This document shows positions 1 through 8,555 of a stretch of 17,330 bases of DNA, in pieces; position 1 is the stretch's first letter; the number at the start of each line of letters is the position of its first letter. The position numbers and the translations under genes are program-made. Source of the stretch: CAYQAE01 sp964415445 [NCBI: uncultured archaeon] (lineage in GTDB: Archaea > CAYQAE01). Under the pieces are notes generated by a model. It worked only from the letters and a program-made list of their open reading frames with translations, ran no database searches and had not been told where the DNA came from. Where the stretch lies: contig CAYQAE010000040.1 of the NCBI GenBank assembly GCA_964415445.1, positions 1-17,330 on the forward strand, in the 5' to 3' direction.

Positions 1-208
1 TGTCACTTCTAGATAACAATATTGTTATGTAGAGAATATGTTATAAACACTTAAAAAAGTACTTGACAAAAAATATGCACAAATCATAATTTTGTGCACC
101 GATTTTATGCATTAATTTTAATTTTGTGAAAAAACACAATTCTCAAAAATAATTCAAATTAACCTCTAATTCCCGTCAAACCTCTTTTTGAACCTTTGAC
201 AGTGGATA
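1..208. other. AT-rich intergenic region with inverted repeats
   Basis: No coding frame is convincing here. Three small hairpins are visible: an 8-bp inverted repeat at 76-83/91-98 (TGCACAAA with TTTGTGCA, 7-nt loop), a 5-bp stem around 123-138 with an A-rich loop, and a 6-bp inverted repeat at 175-180/195-200 (GTCAAA with TTTGAC). The last lies just beyond the stop of the minus-strand gene ending at 209 and could help end its transcript. No gene or RNA family is recognised. Confidence 0.4.
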
Positions 209-556
209 TTAAAACTTGTAGACTTTCTTATATTTATCAATTACTGAATTTAGTGCCCTAATAATTGCTGAGCATACTGCTTCTTTTTGTCTATCATCTT
301 GTTTTCTAAATATTTTAATATCAGATCTGTAAGATATTCTAAGTTGTTCTAGCTCTGCTAATACTTTTTTTCTGTCTTTGGTATTTCTCAACAAATTTGT
401 AGTATGATACAGTGCTTTAATTACTGCAGAATGTTTTAATTCTTCTTTGGTGTTGTTTGAAAGTTTTGCATTTCTGATTTTTTTCTCATGGGTATCAATT
501 GCTCGATTTAGAAAAGATAACATTGATGTATCTTTCCTTCTAAGATCTAGATCCAT
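209..556 (-). CDS. Small charged helical protein, C-terminal part of a longer membrane-anchored frame
   Basis: A 115-aa product from the first in-frame ATG. It is rich in Lys, Arg, Glu and Asp and is probably mostly alpha-helical. No family is recognised. The start at 556 is probably not the true N-terminus: the same frame stays open for 96 more codons, back to a stop at 845-847, and that stretch encodes a hydrophobic segment and an acidic linker, described in the next entry. The gene is divergent from the large surface-protein gene at 966, so the two may share the promoter region at about 850-965. The protein may therefore be a cytoplasmic helical domain tethered to the membrane. Its function is unknown. 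Confidence 0.6.
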   Translation of the reverse strand: MDLDLRRKDTSMLSFLNRAIDTHEKKIRNAKLSNNTKEELKHSAVIKALYHTTNLLRNTKDRKKVLAELEQLRISYRSDIKIFRKQDDRQKEAVCSAIIRALNSVIDKYKKVYKF

Positions 557-844
557 TTTTGCTTGTACTCTATCTAGGGATGGTTCTTCTGTCTCATGTA
601 CAGCTTGTTGTACCTCAGCATGAATCTCATCTAAGATTGAGCTATCATATGTTTTTGTATCTTCTTCTTTTCTTTGGGGTACGTATCTATCATAGTCTAT
701 CTTTGGAGCTTGGATGTTACTTTTTAGCTCTACATTTGAATATTTTAGTTTAACTCTATTTTTAACTAATACATATCCAGCTAGTATTGCTAATAATGTT
801 GCTATGGTGATAAATCCAAAAAAAGCACAAGAGAAAGACGATAT
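557..844 (-). pseudogene. Upstream in-frame extension with a transmembrane helix but no usual start codon
   Basis: Read on the minus strand in the frame of the 209-556 gene, codons 844 to 557 hold no stop and no ATG, GTG or TTG. The translation looks like protein: about 20 hydrophobic residues (core FGFITIATLLAILAGYVLV), then a basic KNRVKLKY segment as expected on the cytoplasmic side, then an acidic polar linker that runs into the downstream domain. One extra A in the A7 run at 818-824 would join this frame to a GTG at 828-826. A homopolymer indel (sequencing error or true frameshift) is therefore the simplest explanation. A non-canonical start is the alternative. Marked pseudogene only because the start is missing; the gene may be intact. 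Confidence 0.5.
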
Positions 845-942
845 TCAAAAATAGTTTTATTAATCTGGTTAAATTTGAATATTATTTTTAAATGATTATC
901 AACAATCTCTAATTTTATTTATCTCTATAATAAACAGATCTA

Positions 943-950
943 TTTATAAC
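943..950 (+). promoter_or_regulatory. TATA box for the surface-protein gene
   Basis: TTTATAAC lies about 20 nt before the GTG at 966 and 43 nt before the ATG at 990. An archaeal TATA box sits roughly 25 nt upstream of transcription start, which predicts a transcript start near 970. That would exclude the GTG and favour the ATG at 990. A second weaker element, CTATAATAAA at about 925-934, could instead serve the GTG. Confidence 0.4.
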
Positions 951-965
951 TAAAAGATTAAAAGT

Positions 966-3900
966 GTGAATACAATTTTTATTTATACCATGAATTATTT
1001 TCCAATTTTGATATTTTTGGTAAGTCTTGGTATTGTTTGTGCTGCTACAGAAGAGATTGATCCTGATTATGTTTATTTTTCTTATAATGGGTCAAATGAA
1101 GTTGATTTTGGAAATATTACTGATGATTTAATTAATGGTAATTTTTCATATGATCCGATTTATAATATTAGTTTTGGTGGTTATTGCGATGGTAGTACAT
1201 TTTTTTGTAAAAATTCCAGTGGTTACACATCAGAATTAAGTTCTTCTGATGATAATGTTTTACCTTTGGGTGCAGGGGAATGGATACATTTTAATTTTAC
1301 CAATATTCAATTTTGTAACTATTCTTTAGTTTTTGAAATAGATGGGGGTGCTACACCTCGATCAGGATATTTAAAATATGATAATGGTAGTTTAGATAAC
1401 TCCGGAGATGTTCTAAATTCTTTCTCTATTTCTACGGATGGTGATGCAAATTATAATATTTCTATAAATGTCAATTCTTCAAATCCTAGTTTTGATTTGT
1501 CTTTTTCAGGATCAATTGGTGGAGTAGACTACATAGCTCTCTCCACAAAAAACAATCTAATCCACTCAAGATTCAACACAACCTATAAAAATATCTTTGA
1601 TAGCGCAAATTTAGTATACAACTTATCAATCAAAAATAATAATACCCAAATGGATGTATATAATTCATCAAAAGATAATATTACTTCAAAAATTAATACT
1701 ACTATCTTAGATAAAGGAAAGCATCTTGTAAAATTCAATATATCCAATTATATATCTAATAATAATATCTCATACTTTGATGCATCTTTTAATAATTCAG
1801 TATCGATTAACTCAATCTATGTTGAGATCATAAATAAACCAAATATATCTGCTAATTTTACATCACCCCTAGATCCTATCCAATATGAAAACGTCACTTT
1901 CACTTGCAACGTTACCTCATTTGATCTAAAAAATGTAACAATTGTAATTGAATCTATGAGTTTTTCAATGAACAACTTAAGCGATACTAAATACCAAAAA
2001 ATTCATGTTTTCTCAACTGAAGGCTTAAAAGAAATCCAAATTATAGCCTACGATAGCGATGGAGTATCTTCATCTATTAATTTCTCTGTAGATGTTACAA
2101 AAAATAATATGCCCTACCTTTATGCACCTAATATCACAGAACTTAATCTAGAACTTCCAAATCCAACTATTGTAAAAATCAATGCATCAGATTTAGATAG
2201 AAATATATCAAAAGTTAATTTTACTATCTATCCTTCAAAAATATCTTATCCTGCAAAGTTGTATGGAAATTCTACTAATGGTACATGGCAGACAACTATT
2301 AATTTCCAAAATCCAGGAAATTATAGCATAAATGTAACTGCTTGGGATAATCTAGGAAACTATTCTACATATAATCTCTCATCAGTCTATGGCTTAATAT
2401 ATGTCAAAAACCCTAAACCAAATATCTATTATAAAAATATAGATAGATCTACTATCTATGTAAATGAATCAATACTAGCCCAAATTAATGTATCTGACAA
2501 TAGTTTTTATGTATCTAATACTACCTTTTTGACATATAATTCAAGCGGATCCCAATTTTTGTATAATGTCTCTTTGTCTGAAAATAATACTGACGGCAGA
2601 TGGCAAACATATCTAAATTTTACTCAAATCGGAAACTACAGTATCTATGTAGTCTGCTTTGATAATTTAGGGAAAAATAGTTCTAAATTTATCTCAAATA
2701 TCTCAGTTTTGAATGTCATACCTAAAATTATAAATTTCACCTATTCAAAAGAATCTATAGGTATGGACCAATCTGTAGGCAAAAATTATACCTACAGAAT
2801 TTATATCGACAATAAAGTCGATGTTATAACTTCTGCTGATCTTTATCTAACTAATAATTCTTATTCTATGTATTTGGGCCAATTGTATAATGAATCTTCA
2901 GATAAATTTGGATATTGGAATAGAACTTTGCAAATTAAGGAAGATCTCCCCTATCTAGGCAAGTGGACTCTTGTAATTAATGTAACTGATTCAAGTGATT
3001 CTTATAGTTTTTTAAAAACAAATATAACTATAGGAGATTCTATCTCACCTTCTAAAATTGAAGAGACACAAATTACAATATCACCTGATAATCCCACCCC
3101 TGATTCTGGCCTAGTTATTAAAGTTAGAGCATCTGACAACTACAAAATAAAACGGGTCTATATAAATTATACCCTCTCAGACGGTAGATCTTTTTTGAAA
3201 AATTTTACTTATGATTTTGAGAGTCAAAAATATGTAGTTACTATTGATAATTTAGTTGAGGGTCCACTTAGCTATATTATATATGTTGAGGATATGTATA
3301 ACAATACTGCATCATCTGGAAGTTTCCCACTAAAAGCGAATATCTTAGGGGTTGAGAAAGACAATAGTAGTTTTATAAGCAAAAATCAAGATTATATTCT
3401 CCTTTTTTTAACTTTAATTATATTAGGTGCTGCATCAGTCAAAATTGGATATCCTAAGGTAAAAGAGAGAACTAAATTTATTAAGATGAAAAAAGATCTA
3501 GATAAAAAAAAGGGCATTTTGTTAGATAATAAACAAAAGTTAGGAATATCAACTTGGGACTATCTAATTCCAAAAAACGGTGGCATAGATCGGCCTAAAT
3601 CTGTCCTAATTTCAGGTGAGAAATCTCAAAATAAAGATTTAATATTACAATCTGTGGTCTTAGAAGGCATCAAAGAAGATGAGAGAGTAGTCTTTGTTAC
3701 AAACCACATCCCTAAAAAAATTGAGAAATATTTAGGTCGAGATAATTTCTATCTTTTGTATGTATCAGAAGCTGATGAGGAGATACCTAAAAAAGATGGT
3801 ATTTATAAGGTAGCAAGTGGAATAAATGATCTCCTATATCAAATTGAGTCATTATCAGTATCTCAAAAACTAGATAGAATAGTTTTATCAGAGGAAGCTT

Positions 3901-4829
3901 ACAATATTATCTATAGAACTTCAATTTCTAATATAAAGAAGGCTATCAAAGATTTAGTTAGACAGTCTGGATCTCCTTCTGTTTTTTATTTCTCATCAGA
4001 TAACAAAGACGATCAAAAGAATTTGACTTTCAGAGAAAATACAGATATCTCACTTGATATAATCAAAAAAGGTAAAAATACATATTTATATACTTATATC
4101 CAAGATGGTGAATATAGAGATCTTCCAATTAAATTAGATTCAAAAATATTACAATATGAAATTCAAAACAAAATAAAAGATTCTAAGATAGATTCAGAAA
4201 GTGAATCTTTTGTTGTAACCAAGGATAAAAACAAGGCAGAAGTAGGTATTTCCTCTATTGATTATATAACTTGTGGTGGTATTCCAAAAGGGTCTCTATC
4301 TTTTATATCCACTCAAAACATATCTAAATCTGAAAAGATCCTTTTCAATTATATTGAGAGGGGTATAGATAATAATGAATATGTAGTTTATGTCACAGAT
4401 ACCTTGGAGCCAAAATATAAAGCTATAATGACATCAAATAAGATTATGGCCATAGCTCATACTCTTACCTTTAAATCATCTCGAGTAGTTGAATCTACCC
4501 CTCATATCTCTTCTATTTCGGATTTATTATCTGATTTTTTTAAATATAAAAGAGATACAAATGCAAGAATAGCAATAAAGCAGCTATCTCAGCTTATAAA
4601 TTTAGATGGAATTGAAAAAATCTCTGAATTTTTATCAATGCTAAAAAATAATGTTGAAGGCACTAAAATTAGTGTTTTGATGTTATATAATCCTCTGATG
4701 CACAACGAAGAGATAGTTGAGAAATTAAAAAATATAATTGATAATGAAATTGAAATTACAGATCGTGAGAAAGTTAGAGTATTGAAATTTAAAGATAATA
4801 AATTTATAAAAAAATCACAACCACTTTAG
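966..4829 (+). CDS. Single-pass surface protein: Ig-like ectodomain plus two degenerate KaiC-like domains
   Basis: 1,287 aa from GTG 966; ATG 990 (residue 9) is an equally good start. A hydrophobic signal segment covers about residues 9-27. Residues 28-808 are Asn/Ser/Thr-rich with very many N-x-S/T sequons and beta-rich Ig/cadherin-like repeats; three repeats show a G-x-W-x(2) motif at residues 439, 544 and 649. One transmembrane helix spans about 810-829, followed by a Lys/Arg-rich stop-transfer segment. The cytoplasmic 450 aa resemble two KaiC/RecA-like folds. The first (from about 879) has a P-loop-like GEKSQNKD. The second (from about 1094) keeps the KaiC entry motif GISSIDYITCGGIPKGS, but its P-loop is replaced by STQNISKSE. 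Neither site looks able to hydrolyse ATP. The likely role is a surface receptor or adhesin with an inactive ATPase-like signalling module. This is inference, and no characterised homologue is recognised. Confidence 0.8.
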   Translation: MNTIFIYTMNYFPILIFLVSLGIVCAATEEIDPDYVYFSYNGSNEVDFGNITDDLINGNFSYDPIYNISFGGYCDGSTFFCKNSSGYTSELSSSDDNVLPLGAGEWIHFNFTNIQFCNYSLVFEIDGGATPRSGYLKYDNGSLDNSGDVLNSFSISTDGDANYNISINVNSSNPSFDLSFSGSIGGVDYIALSTKNNLIHSRFNTTYKNIFDSANLVYNLSIKNNNTQMDVYNSSKDNITSKINTTILDKGKHLVKFNISNYISNNNISYFDASFNNSVSINSIYVEIINKPNISANFTSPLDPIQYENVTFTCNVTSFDLKNVTIVIESMSFSMNNLSDTKYQKIHVFSTEGLKEIQIIAYDSDGVSSSINFSVDVTKNNMPYLYAPNITELNLELPNPTIVKINASDLDRNISKVNFTIYPSKISYPAKLYGNSTNGTWQTTINFQNPGNYSINVTAWDNLGNYSTYNLSSVYGLIYVKNPKPNIYYKNIDRSTIYVNESILAQINVSDNSFYVSNTTFLTYNSSGSQFLYNVSLSENNTDGRWQTYLNFTQIGNYSIYVVCFDNLGKNSSKFISNISVLNVIPKIINFTYSKESIGMDQSVGKNYTYRIYIDNKVDVITSADLYLTNNSYSMYLGQLYNESSDKFGYWNRTLQIKEDLPYLGKWTLVINVTDSSDSYSFLKTNITIGDSISPSKIEETQITISPDNPTPDSGLVIKVRASDNYKIKRVYINYTLSDGRSFLKNFTYDFESQKYVVTIDNLVEGPLSYIIYVEDMYNNTASSGSFPLKANILGVEKDNSSFISKNQDYILLFLTLIILGAASVKIGYPKVKERTKFIKMKKDLDKKKGILLDNKQKLGISTWDYLIPKNGGIDRPKSVLISGEKSQNKDLILQSVVLEGIKEDERVVFVTNHIPKKIEKYLGRDNFYLLYVSEADEEIPKKDGIYKVASGINDLLYQIESLSVSQKLDRIVLSEEAYNIIYRTSISNIKKAIKDLVRQSGSPSVFYFSSDNKDDQKNLTFRENTDISLDIIKKGKNTYLYTYIQDGEYRDLPIKLDSKILQYEIQNKIKDSKIDSESESFVVTKDKNKAEVGISSIDYITCGGIPKGSLSFISTQNISKSEKILFNYIERGIDNNEYVVYVTDTLEPKYKAIMTSNKIMAIAHTLTFKSSRVVESTPHISSISDLLSDFFKYKRDTNARIAIKQLSQLINLDGIEKISEFLSMLKNNVEGTKISVLMLYNPLMHNEEIVEKLKNIIDNEIEITDREKVRVLKFKDNKFIKKSQPL

Positions 4830-4996
4830 TTATATTTATATGAAATTACATTTATTAATAAAATTTACAGATGAGTAAAATCATCTTCTCTATTCAAGTT
4901 AGAATATTTTTAATACATAGGTATTATTTATTTTCAAATTAAGAGAATTCATAGACTTTTTTGATAAAAATAATCAATAAAAAATTTGAATAAAAT

Positions 4997-5392
4997 ATGG
5001 ATCAACATGATTTAGTTTTATGGCAAGTTGAGGACCATGACTATCATTACATCGTTTTAGAAGAAGGTGAAAACCCAAAAAAAGAACTTATAGATAATTC
5101 AACACCAATCGGTGAAATTACAAAAAAAGAATATTATATTCTTCAAAAACTTGGAATAGTTGAAAAAAGTAAGAACTTCAAAGAAGAGGAACCTGCAGAA
5201 AAAAATGAAACAGAGACGAAAAAGCAACTTTGGTATTGCTATGATAATATTTGGCCATGGAGAAAAAACCTCTATTTTCTTTCTCTTCCCCTAGATAAAA
5301 TGCCAGAAGCTGGATGGCAACTACCTATAAGAATAGACCTAATTACTAAAGAAGAGGAAGAGGTTTTAAGAAAATTTCTTATAATCGAATAA
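4997..5392 (+). CDS. Acidic soluble protein of unknown function
   Basis: 131 aa, not recognised. There is no signal peptide or membrane segment. The N-terminal half (about residues 1-50) is beta/alpha-like and ends in a TKKEYYILQKLGIV stretch. A Glu/Lys-rich flexible linker follows (about 57-75), then a Trp/Tyr-rich segment with WYCYDNIWPWRKN and a helical Glu-rich end. Similarly placed aromatic residues in the two halves could mean two related small folds, but I cannot show that. It lies between the receptor-like gene (167 bp upstream) and the KaiC-like ATPase on the same strand, which suggests a shared job. The start is the only ATG near the beginning of the frame. Confidence 0.65.
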   Translation: MDQHDLVLWQVEDHDYHYIVLEEGENPKKELIDNSTPIGEITKKEYYILQKLGIVEKSKNFKEEEPAEKNETETKKQLWYCYDNIWPWRKNLYFLSLPLDKMPEAGWQLPIRIDLITKEEEEVLRKFLIIE

Positions 5393-5424
5393 TAAATTAT
5401 TTTTTTATTTTTTCAAATTAGATA

Positions 5425-5434
5425 TTTATATAAA
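5425..5434 (+). promoter_or_regulatory. TATA box of the KaiC-like gene
   Basis: TTTATATAAA matches the archaeal TATA consensus closely and predicts transcription from about 5455-5460. That is downstream of the ATG at 5452 and upstream of the ATG at 5500, so it supports the later start. The leader would be about 40-45 nt and contains a Shine-Dalgarno GGAG at 5487-5490. Confidence 0.6.
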
Positions 5435-5499
5435 ATTCATCCCTATCATAAATGTGCAAAATAAATAATTTAAGAATTATATTTTTGGAGTTGATAATT

Positions 5500-6282
5500 A
5501 TGCAAAATACATTAGAAAAATGTCCTACAGGTGTTTTAGGATTAGATGAGATGTTAGATGGAGGTATTCCTCGTGAATGGGTTGTTTTAATATGCGGTGG
5601 TCCAGGTGCAGGTAAATCTACTTTTTCATTGCAATTTATGTATAATGGGATAAAACAATATGGTGAAAAATGTCTTTTGGTGCTTTTAGATACTCCTTGG
5701 CATCATCTCACTCGTGAATTTAGGACTATAGGCTGGGATTTAGAGGCTTTACAAAATACAGGAAAGTTAGAAGTAATCGATTCTGCACCATTTCGAGAAA
5801 AAACTATGACAGATAATCAATTTTTCTCAGTTACACCTGCAAAAATTACTGATCCAAAATTCAAAGTAGAAGAAGTTATTGGCTTAATTGAGAGCAAAAT
5901 TGAAAAGCATAAATATTTTGATAGGATTGTTATTGATTCTTTGGGTGGTCTTAAATTTGCATTTCATGATGAGGCCATGTATCGAGATAGTATACGTGAT
6001 CTAATTGATTTTTTGGCAGATACTAAATCTACTACTTTAATCTCAGCAGAATTAAATGCAAAACAAGTTGAAGAAGAGTATCATCCAGAACAATTTCTAA
6101 CTCATGGAGTAGTTTCTTTGTATTTTTTCAAACATAAAGAAGATCGAATTCGTGCAATTGAGATATTGAAAATGCGTGGAGTAGATCATACTATTGGTCT
6201 AAAACCATTTAAAATCGAAAAAGACAATGGTATCGTGGTCCAGCCAAAGGGTAGAGTTTATCTTATAGATAAAGAAAAATAA
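5500..6282 (+). CDS. KaiC/RAD55-like RecA-superfamily ATPase
   Basis: 260 aa from ATG 5500, preceded by GGAG with a 9-nt spacer. The frame extends to an ATG at 5452, but the TATA box rules that out. The entry motif TGVLGLDEMLDGGIP (residues 10-24) and the P-loop GGPGAGKST (33-41) are typical of single-domain KaiC-like proteins. Walker B is RIVIDS (142-147). The paired Glu that KaiC proteins usually carry after the second strand is not seen; that place reads LLVLLDTPWHHL (59-70), so catalysis may be slow or altered. KaiC-like ATPases of archaea often act in signalling or motility control; the substrate here is unknown. It follows the 131-aa gene by about 107 bp and converges with the lipoprotein gene, 22 bp away. 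Confidence 0.88.
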   Translation: MQNTLEKCPTGVLGLDEMLDGGIPREWVVLICGGPGAGKSTFSLQFMYNGIKQYGEKCLLVLLDTPWHHLTREFRTIGWDLEALQNTGKLEVIDSAPFREKTMTDNQFFSVTPAKITDPKFKVEEVIGLIESKIEKHKYFDRIVIDSLGGLKFAFHDEAMYRDSIRDLIDFLADTKSTTLISAELNAKQVEEEYHPEQFLTHGVVSLYFFKHKEDRIRAIEILKMRGVDHTIGLKPFKIEKDNGIVVQPKGRVYLIDKEK

Positions 6283-6304
6283 AAAAAGAAAAAATTGGAT
6301 ATTT

Positions 6305-7309
6305 TTACTTAAGTTGCAAGTCTGTAAGTTCAAAGCTATATGAAATAGATCCACCTTCTTTGCTATCAAATCCACTGAATCCCAAGTACAATGGTATTGG
6401 ACAATCTGTTGCAATTGAATAGTTTATTGTTGATGCATTATCTGATTTCCACTGTGTTGTGACGCCAACTGAAAATGTGTTTAATGTAAGATCTCCATAG
6501 GATTTTGTGCCTTTTTCTATATCTATGTTTACTTGATAAATATTAGCAAAATTCTTTTCATAGTGTGCTTCACCTTTTAATGTAACTGATGCTGCACCGC
6601 GTAAGAACCATTGTCCAAATCTCATTGTTGTTCCATATAAATTTCTTAGAGCTCTTTTGTATATCCATCCATTTTCAATTTCAGATATTGAAATGCTTCC
6701 GTTGGTTATATTTACATATCTTCTTTGTGTTAAAATATTAGCAAATTTAAATCCAGGTATAACTCCAAATGGTCTATGATAAGTCCATTCTGTTCCATTT
6801 GAATCGGTATAGTCAACACGTTTTGCGATAGTCCATAAATTGGTAAAATCTGGTGTCAAGTTTATTGGAATATATACTTTAACATATATCCAATCTGGAA
6901 AACTATTGTTTGCATCATCACGCGGCACTGTAATGTTATGTGCTACAATAAATGCCTCTTTTTCTGCTGAAACTGTCTCCCAGTTTAATAAATCTGTTTT
7001 ATTTTCTCCTTTAAATTTAACTGTATCTTTTCCTAGATATTCGCTATCTATAATTAGTGTTGTAACTTCTCCATTATTATTTATTGTTTGGTTGTATGTA
7101 AATTTATGTATTTGTCCTGTCTCTGGTGATGTTGGTGCATATCCAGGAGCACCACTTGTTTCAGAATTAACAGTTGATGAAAAATCAAAAGCTGCCCAAG
7201 TATTATCTGTAGTAGATGCATCATCATCGTCATCTCCTAAACATCCTAGTGGTACTATTGCAACTAAAAATATTGCTACTAAAGAACTAATTTTTGCAAT
7301 TGATTTCAT
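6305..7309 (-). CDS. Secreted, probably lipid-anchored glycoprotein of unknown function
   Basis: 334 aa. The N-terminus has Lys 2 and Lys 6, a hydrophobic core, and PLGC ending at Cys 23, a lipobox-like site, followed by an Asp-rich run and a Ser/Thr/Pro-rich linker. Pro at -3 of the lipobox is unusual, so plain signal-peptidase cleavage is possible. The mature part is beta-rich with several N-x-S/T sequons, and no family is recognised. Residues from about 75 onward alternate short hydrophobic strands, which suggests a jelly-roll or sandwich fold, perhaps binding a ligand or polysaccharide at the cell surface. It has its own TATA box and a very short leader, so it need not be co-transcribed with the phosphofructokinase gene upstream. 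Confidence 0.75.
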   Translation of the reverse strand: MKSIAKISSLVAIFLVAIVPLGCLGDDDDDASTTDNTWAAFDFSSTVNSETSGAPGYAPTSPETGQIHKFTYNQTINNNGEVTTLIIDSEYLGKDTVKFKGENKTDLLNWETVSAEKEAFIVAHNITVPRDDANNSFPDWIYVKVYIPINLTPDFTNLWTIAKRVDYTDSNGTEWTYHRPFGVIPGFKFANILTQRRYVNITNGSISISEIENGWIYKRALRNLYGTTMRFGQWFLRGAASVTLKGEAHYEKNFANIYQVNIDIEKGTKSYGDLTLNTFSVGVTTQWKSDNASTINYSIATDCPIPLYLGFSGFDSKEGGSISYSFELTDLQLK

Positions 7310-7334
7310 ATTTTAACCATAAGCTAGTTCTTTT

Positions 7335-7343
7335 TATATATAT
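7335..7343 (-). promoter_or_regulatory. TATA box of the lipoprotein gene
   Basis: On the minus strand this reads ATATATATA inside an A/T tract, centred about 30 nt upstream of the ATG at 7309. Transcription would start within a few bases of the ATG, giving a leaderless or nearly leaderless mRNA. Confidence 0.5.
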
Positions 7344-7376
7344 TTTTAAAAAAGAAAGAGAAAGCTGTATATTCAT

Positions 7377-8555
7377 TTATTCCATAGTGGGTTCTCTACT
7401 TTTGTATCTAACATTTATAATTAGATCTTTTAATCTAACAAGATCTGAATTAGGATCTACTAGTTTTTTCTTGCTACCTTTTGTAAGTGGTACAGCTTCT
7501 ATCTCTCCACTTCTTAGTGATACCATATTTCCAAAGTCACCGTTGTCTACTAAATCCATAGCATGCATACCAAATCTTAAACCTAATACTCTATCATATG
7601 CGTTGGGCGTGCCAGCGCGCATGGTGTGGCCTAAAATTACATCTCTACATTCATATTCTGCATCATTTTTTTCAAATATCTCTTTTAGATCATCTCTTAA
7701 TTTTAATTCATCAACTAACCTTTTTGCCATATTTAGTTTTGCCAAAAGTGGATTTCCAAATACATCTTTTGGAAGGTTATCAATAGTCTCCTTTGATATG
7801 GTCTTAAAATCATGATTTAGTGATCTATCATTTGGATATGCACCTTCTGAGCAAGCTATTATGTGATATTTATATCCTGATTGAACTCTATTTTTTAATA
7901 CCTCAATTACATCTTTTTCTAAATCAAAGGGAGTCTCAGGAAGTAAAATTATATCTGCACCAGTAGAAATTCCACTCATCAAAGTTAGCCAACCAGCATC
8001 TCGACCCATAACTTCAACTACAAATATTCTCTGATGTGATCGGGCAGTTGTAGTAACATTATCCATAGTATTTGAGGCAAGCTGCACAGCAGACCAAAAA
8101 CCAAATGTATAATCAGTATTTGAAAGATCATTATCTATAGTTTTTGGAACACCTACCACATTAGCTTTAGCATATTGATGCATAGCATTTGCAACACCTA
8201 ATGTATCATCTCCTCCTATTGCAATTAACGCATCAATTTTTAATTTGTCAAATTGTTTAGCCATCTTCTCTGCAACTTCTTTTTTGAATTTATCTCTCTC
8301 TTTTTTGTTTTTGTATTTTTTAGCATCTTTATATGGATTGAATCTTGATGTATATAAAATAGTGCCTCCTATTGTATGTAGGTCATCATGTTCTGAGATT
8401 TTAAGTGGGACTTGGATGTTTTCCATAAAACCTTTCCATCCTTTTTCAATTCCTACAACCTCATGTCCTCCTTCATATGCTTGTAACAATACCCCATATA
8501 TTACAGAATTCAATCCAGGACAATCTCCGCCGCCTGTTAATATACCTATCTTCAT
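7377..8555 (-). CDS. pfp: PfkA-family 6-phosphofructokinase with PPi-dependent signature
   Basis: 392 aa from ATG 8555. An ATG three codons upstream (8564) lies too close to the AAGG ribosome-binding site, so the second ATG is preferred. The protein phosphorylates fructose 6-phosphate at C1. Landmarks are GILTGGGDCPGLN (residues 4-16), GGDDTLG (114-120), PKTIDND (137-143) and MGRDAGW near 185. In ATP-dependent PfkA the places of Asp 117 and Lys 138 are both Gly (E. coli 104 and 124). Asp and Lys there are the known marks of pyrophosphate-dependent enzymes, which work reversibly in glycolysis and gluconeogenesis. Length and motifs resemble the mixed-substrate group III. Divergent from the GH35 gene. 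Many archaea use ADP-dependent or PfkB-type kinases instead, so this gene may have been acquired by transfer. Confidence 0.92.
   Translation of the reverse strand: MKIGILTGGGDCPGLNSVIYGVLLQAYEGGHEVVGIEKGWKGFMENIQVPLKISEHDDLHTIGGTILYTSRFNPYKDAKKYKNKKERDKFKKEVAEKMAKQFDKLKIDALIAIGGDDTLGVANAMHQYAKANVVGVPKTIDNDLSNTDYTFGFWSAVQLASNTMDNVTTTARSHQRIFVVEVMGRDAGWLTLMSGISTGADIILLPETPFDLEKDVIEVLKNRVQSGYKYHIIACSEGAYPNDRSLNHDFKTISKETIDNLPKDVFGNPLLAKLNMAKRLVDELKLRDDLKEIFEKNDAEYECRDVILGHTMRAGTPNAYDRVLGLRFGMHAMDLVDNGDFGNMVSLRSGEIEAVPLTKGSKKKLVDPNSDLVRLKDLIINVRYKSREPTME

Noticed and set aside
559-753. 64-aa hydrophobic plus-strand frame
   Set aside because: It is antisense to the open minus-strand frame that encodes the membrane anchor and linker, whose composition is far more protein-like.
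5452-5499. Earlier ATG for the KaiC-like gene
   Set aside because: It would lie at or before the predicted transcript start, lacks a ribosome-binding site and adds residues not expected before the family's entry motif.
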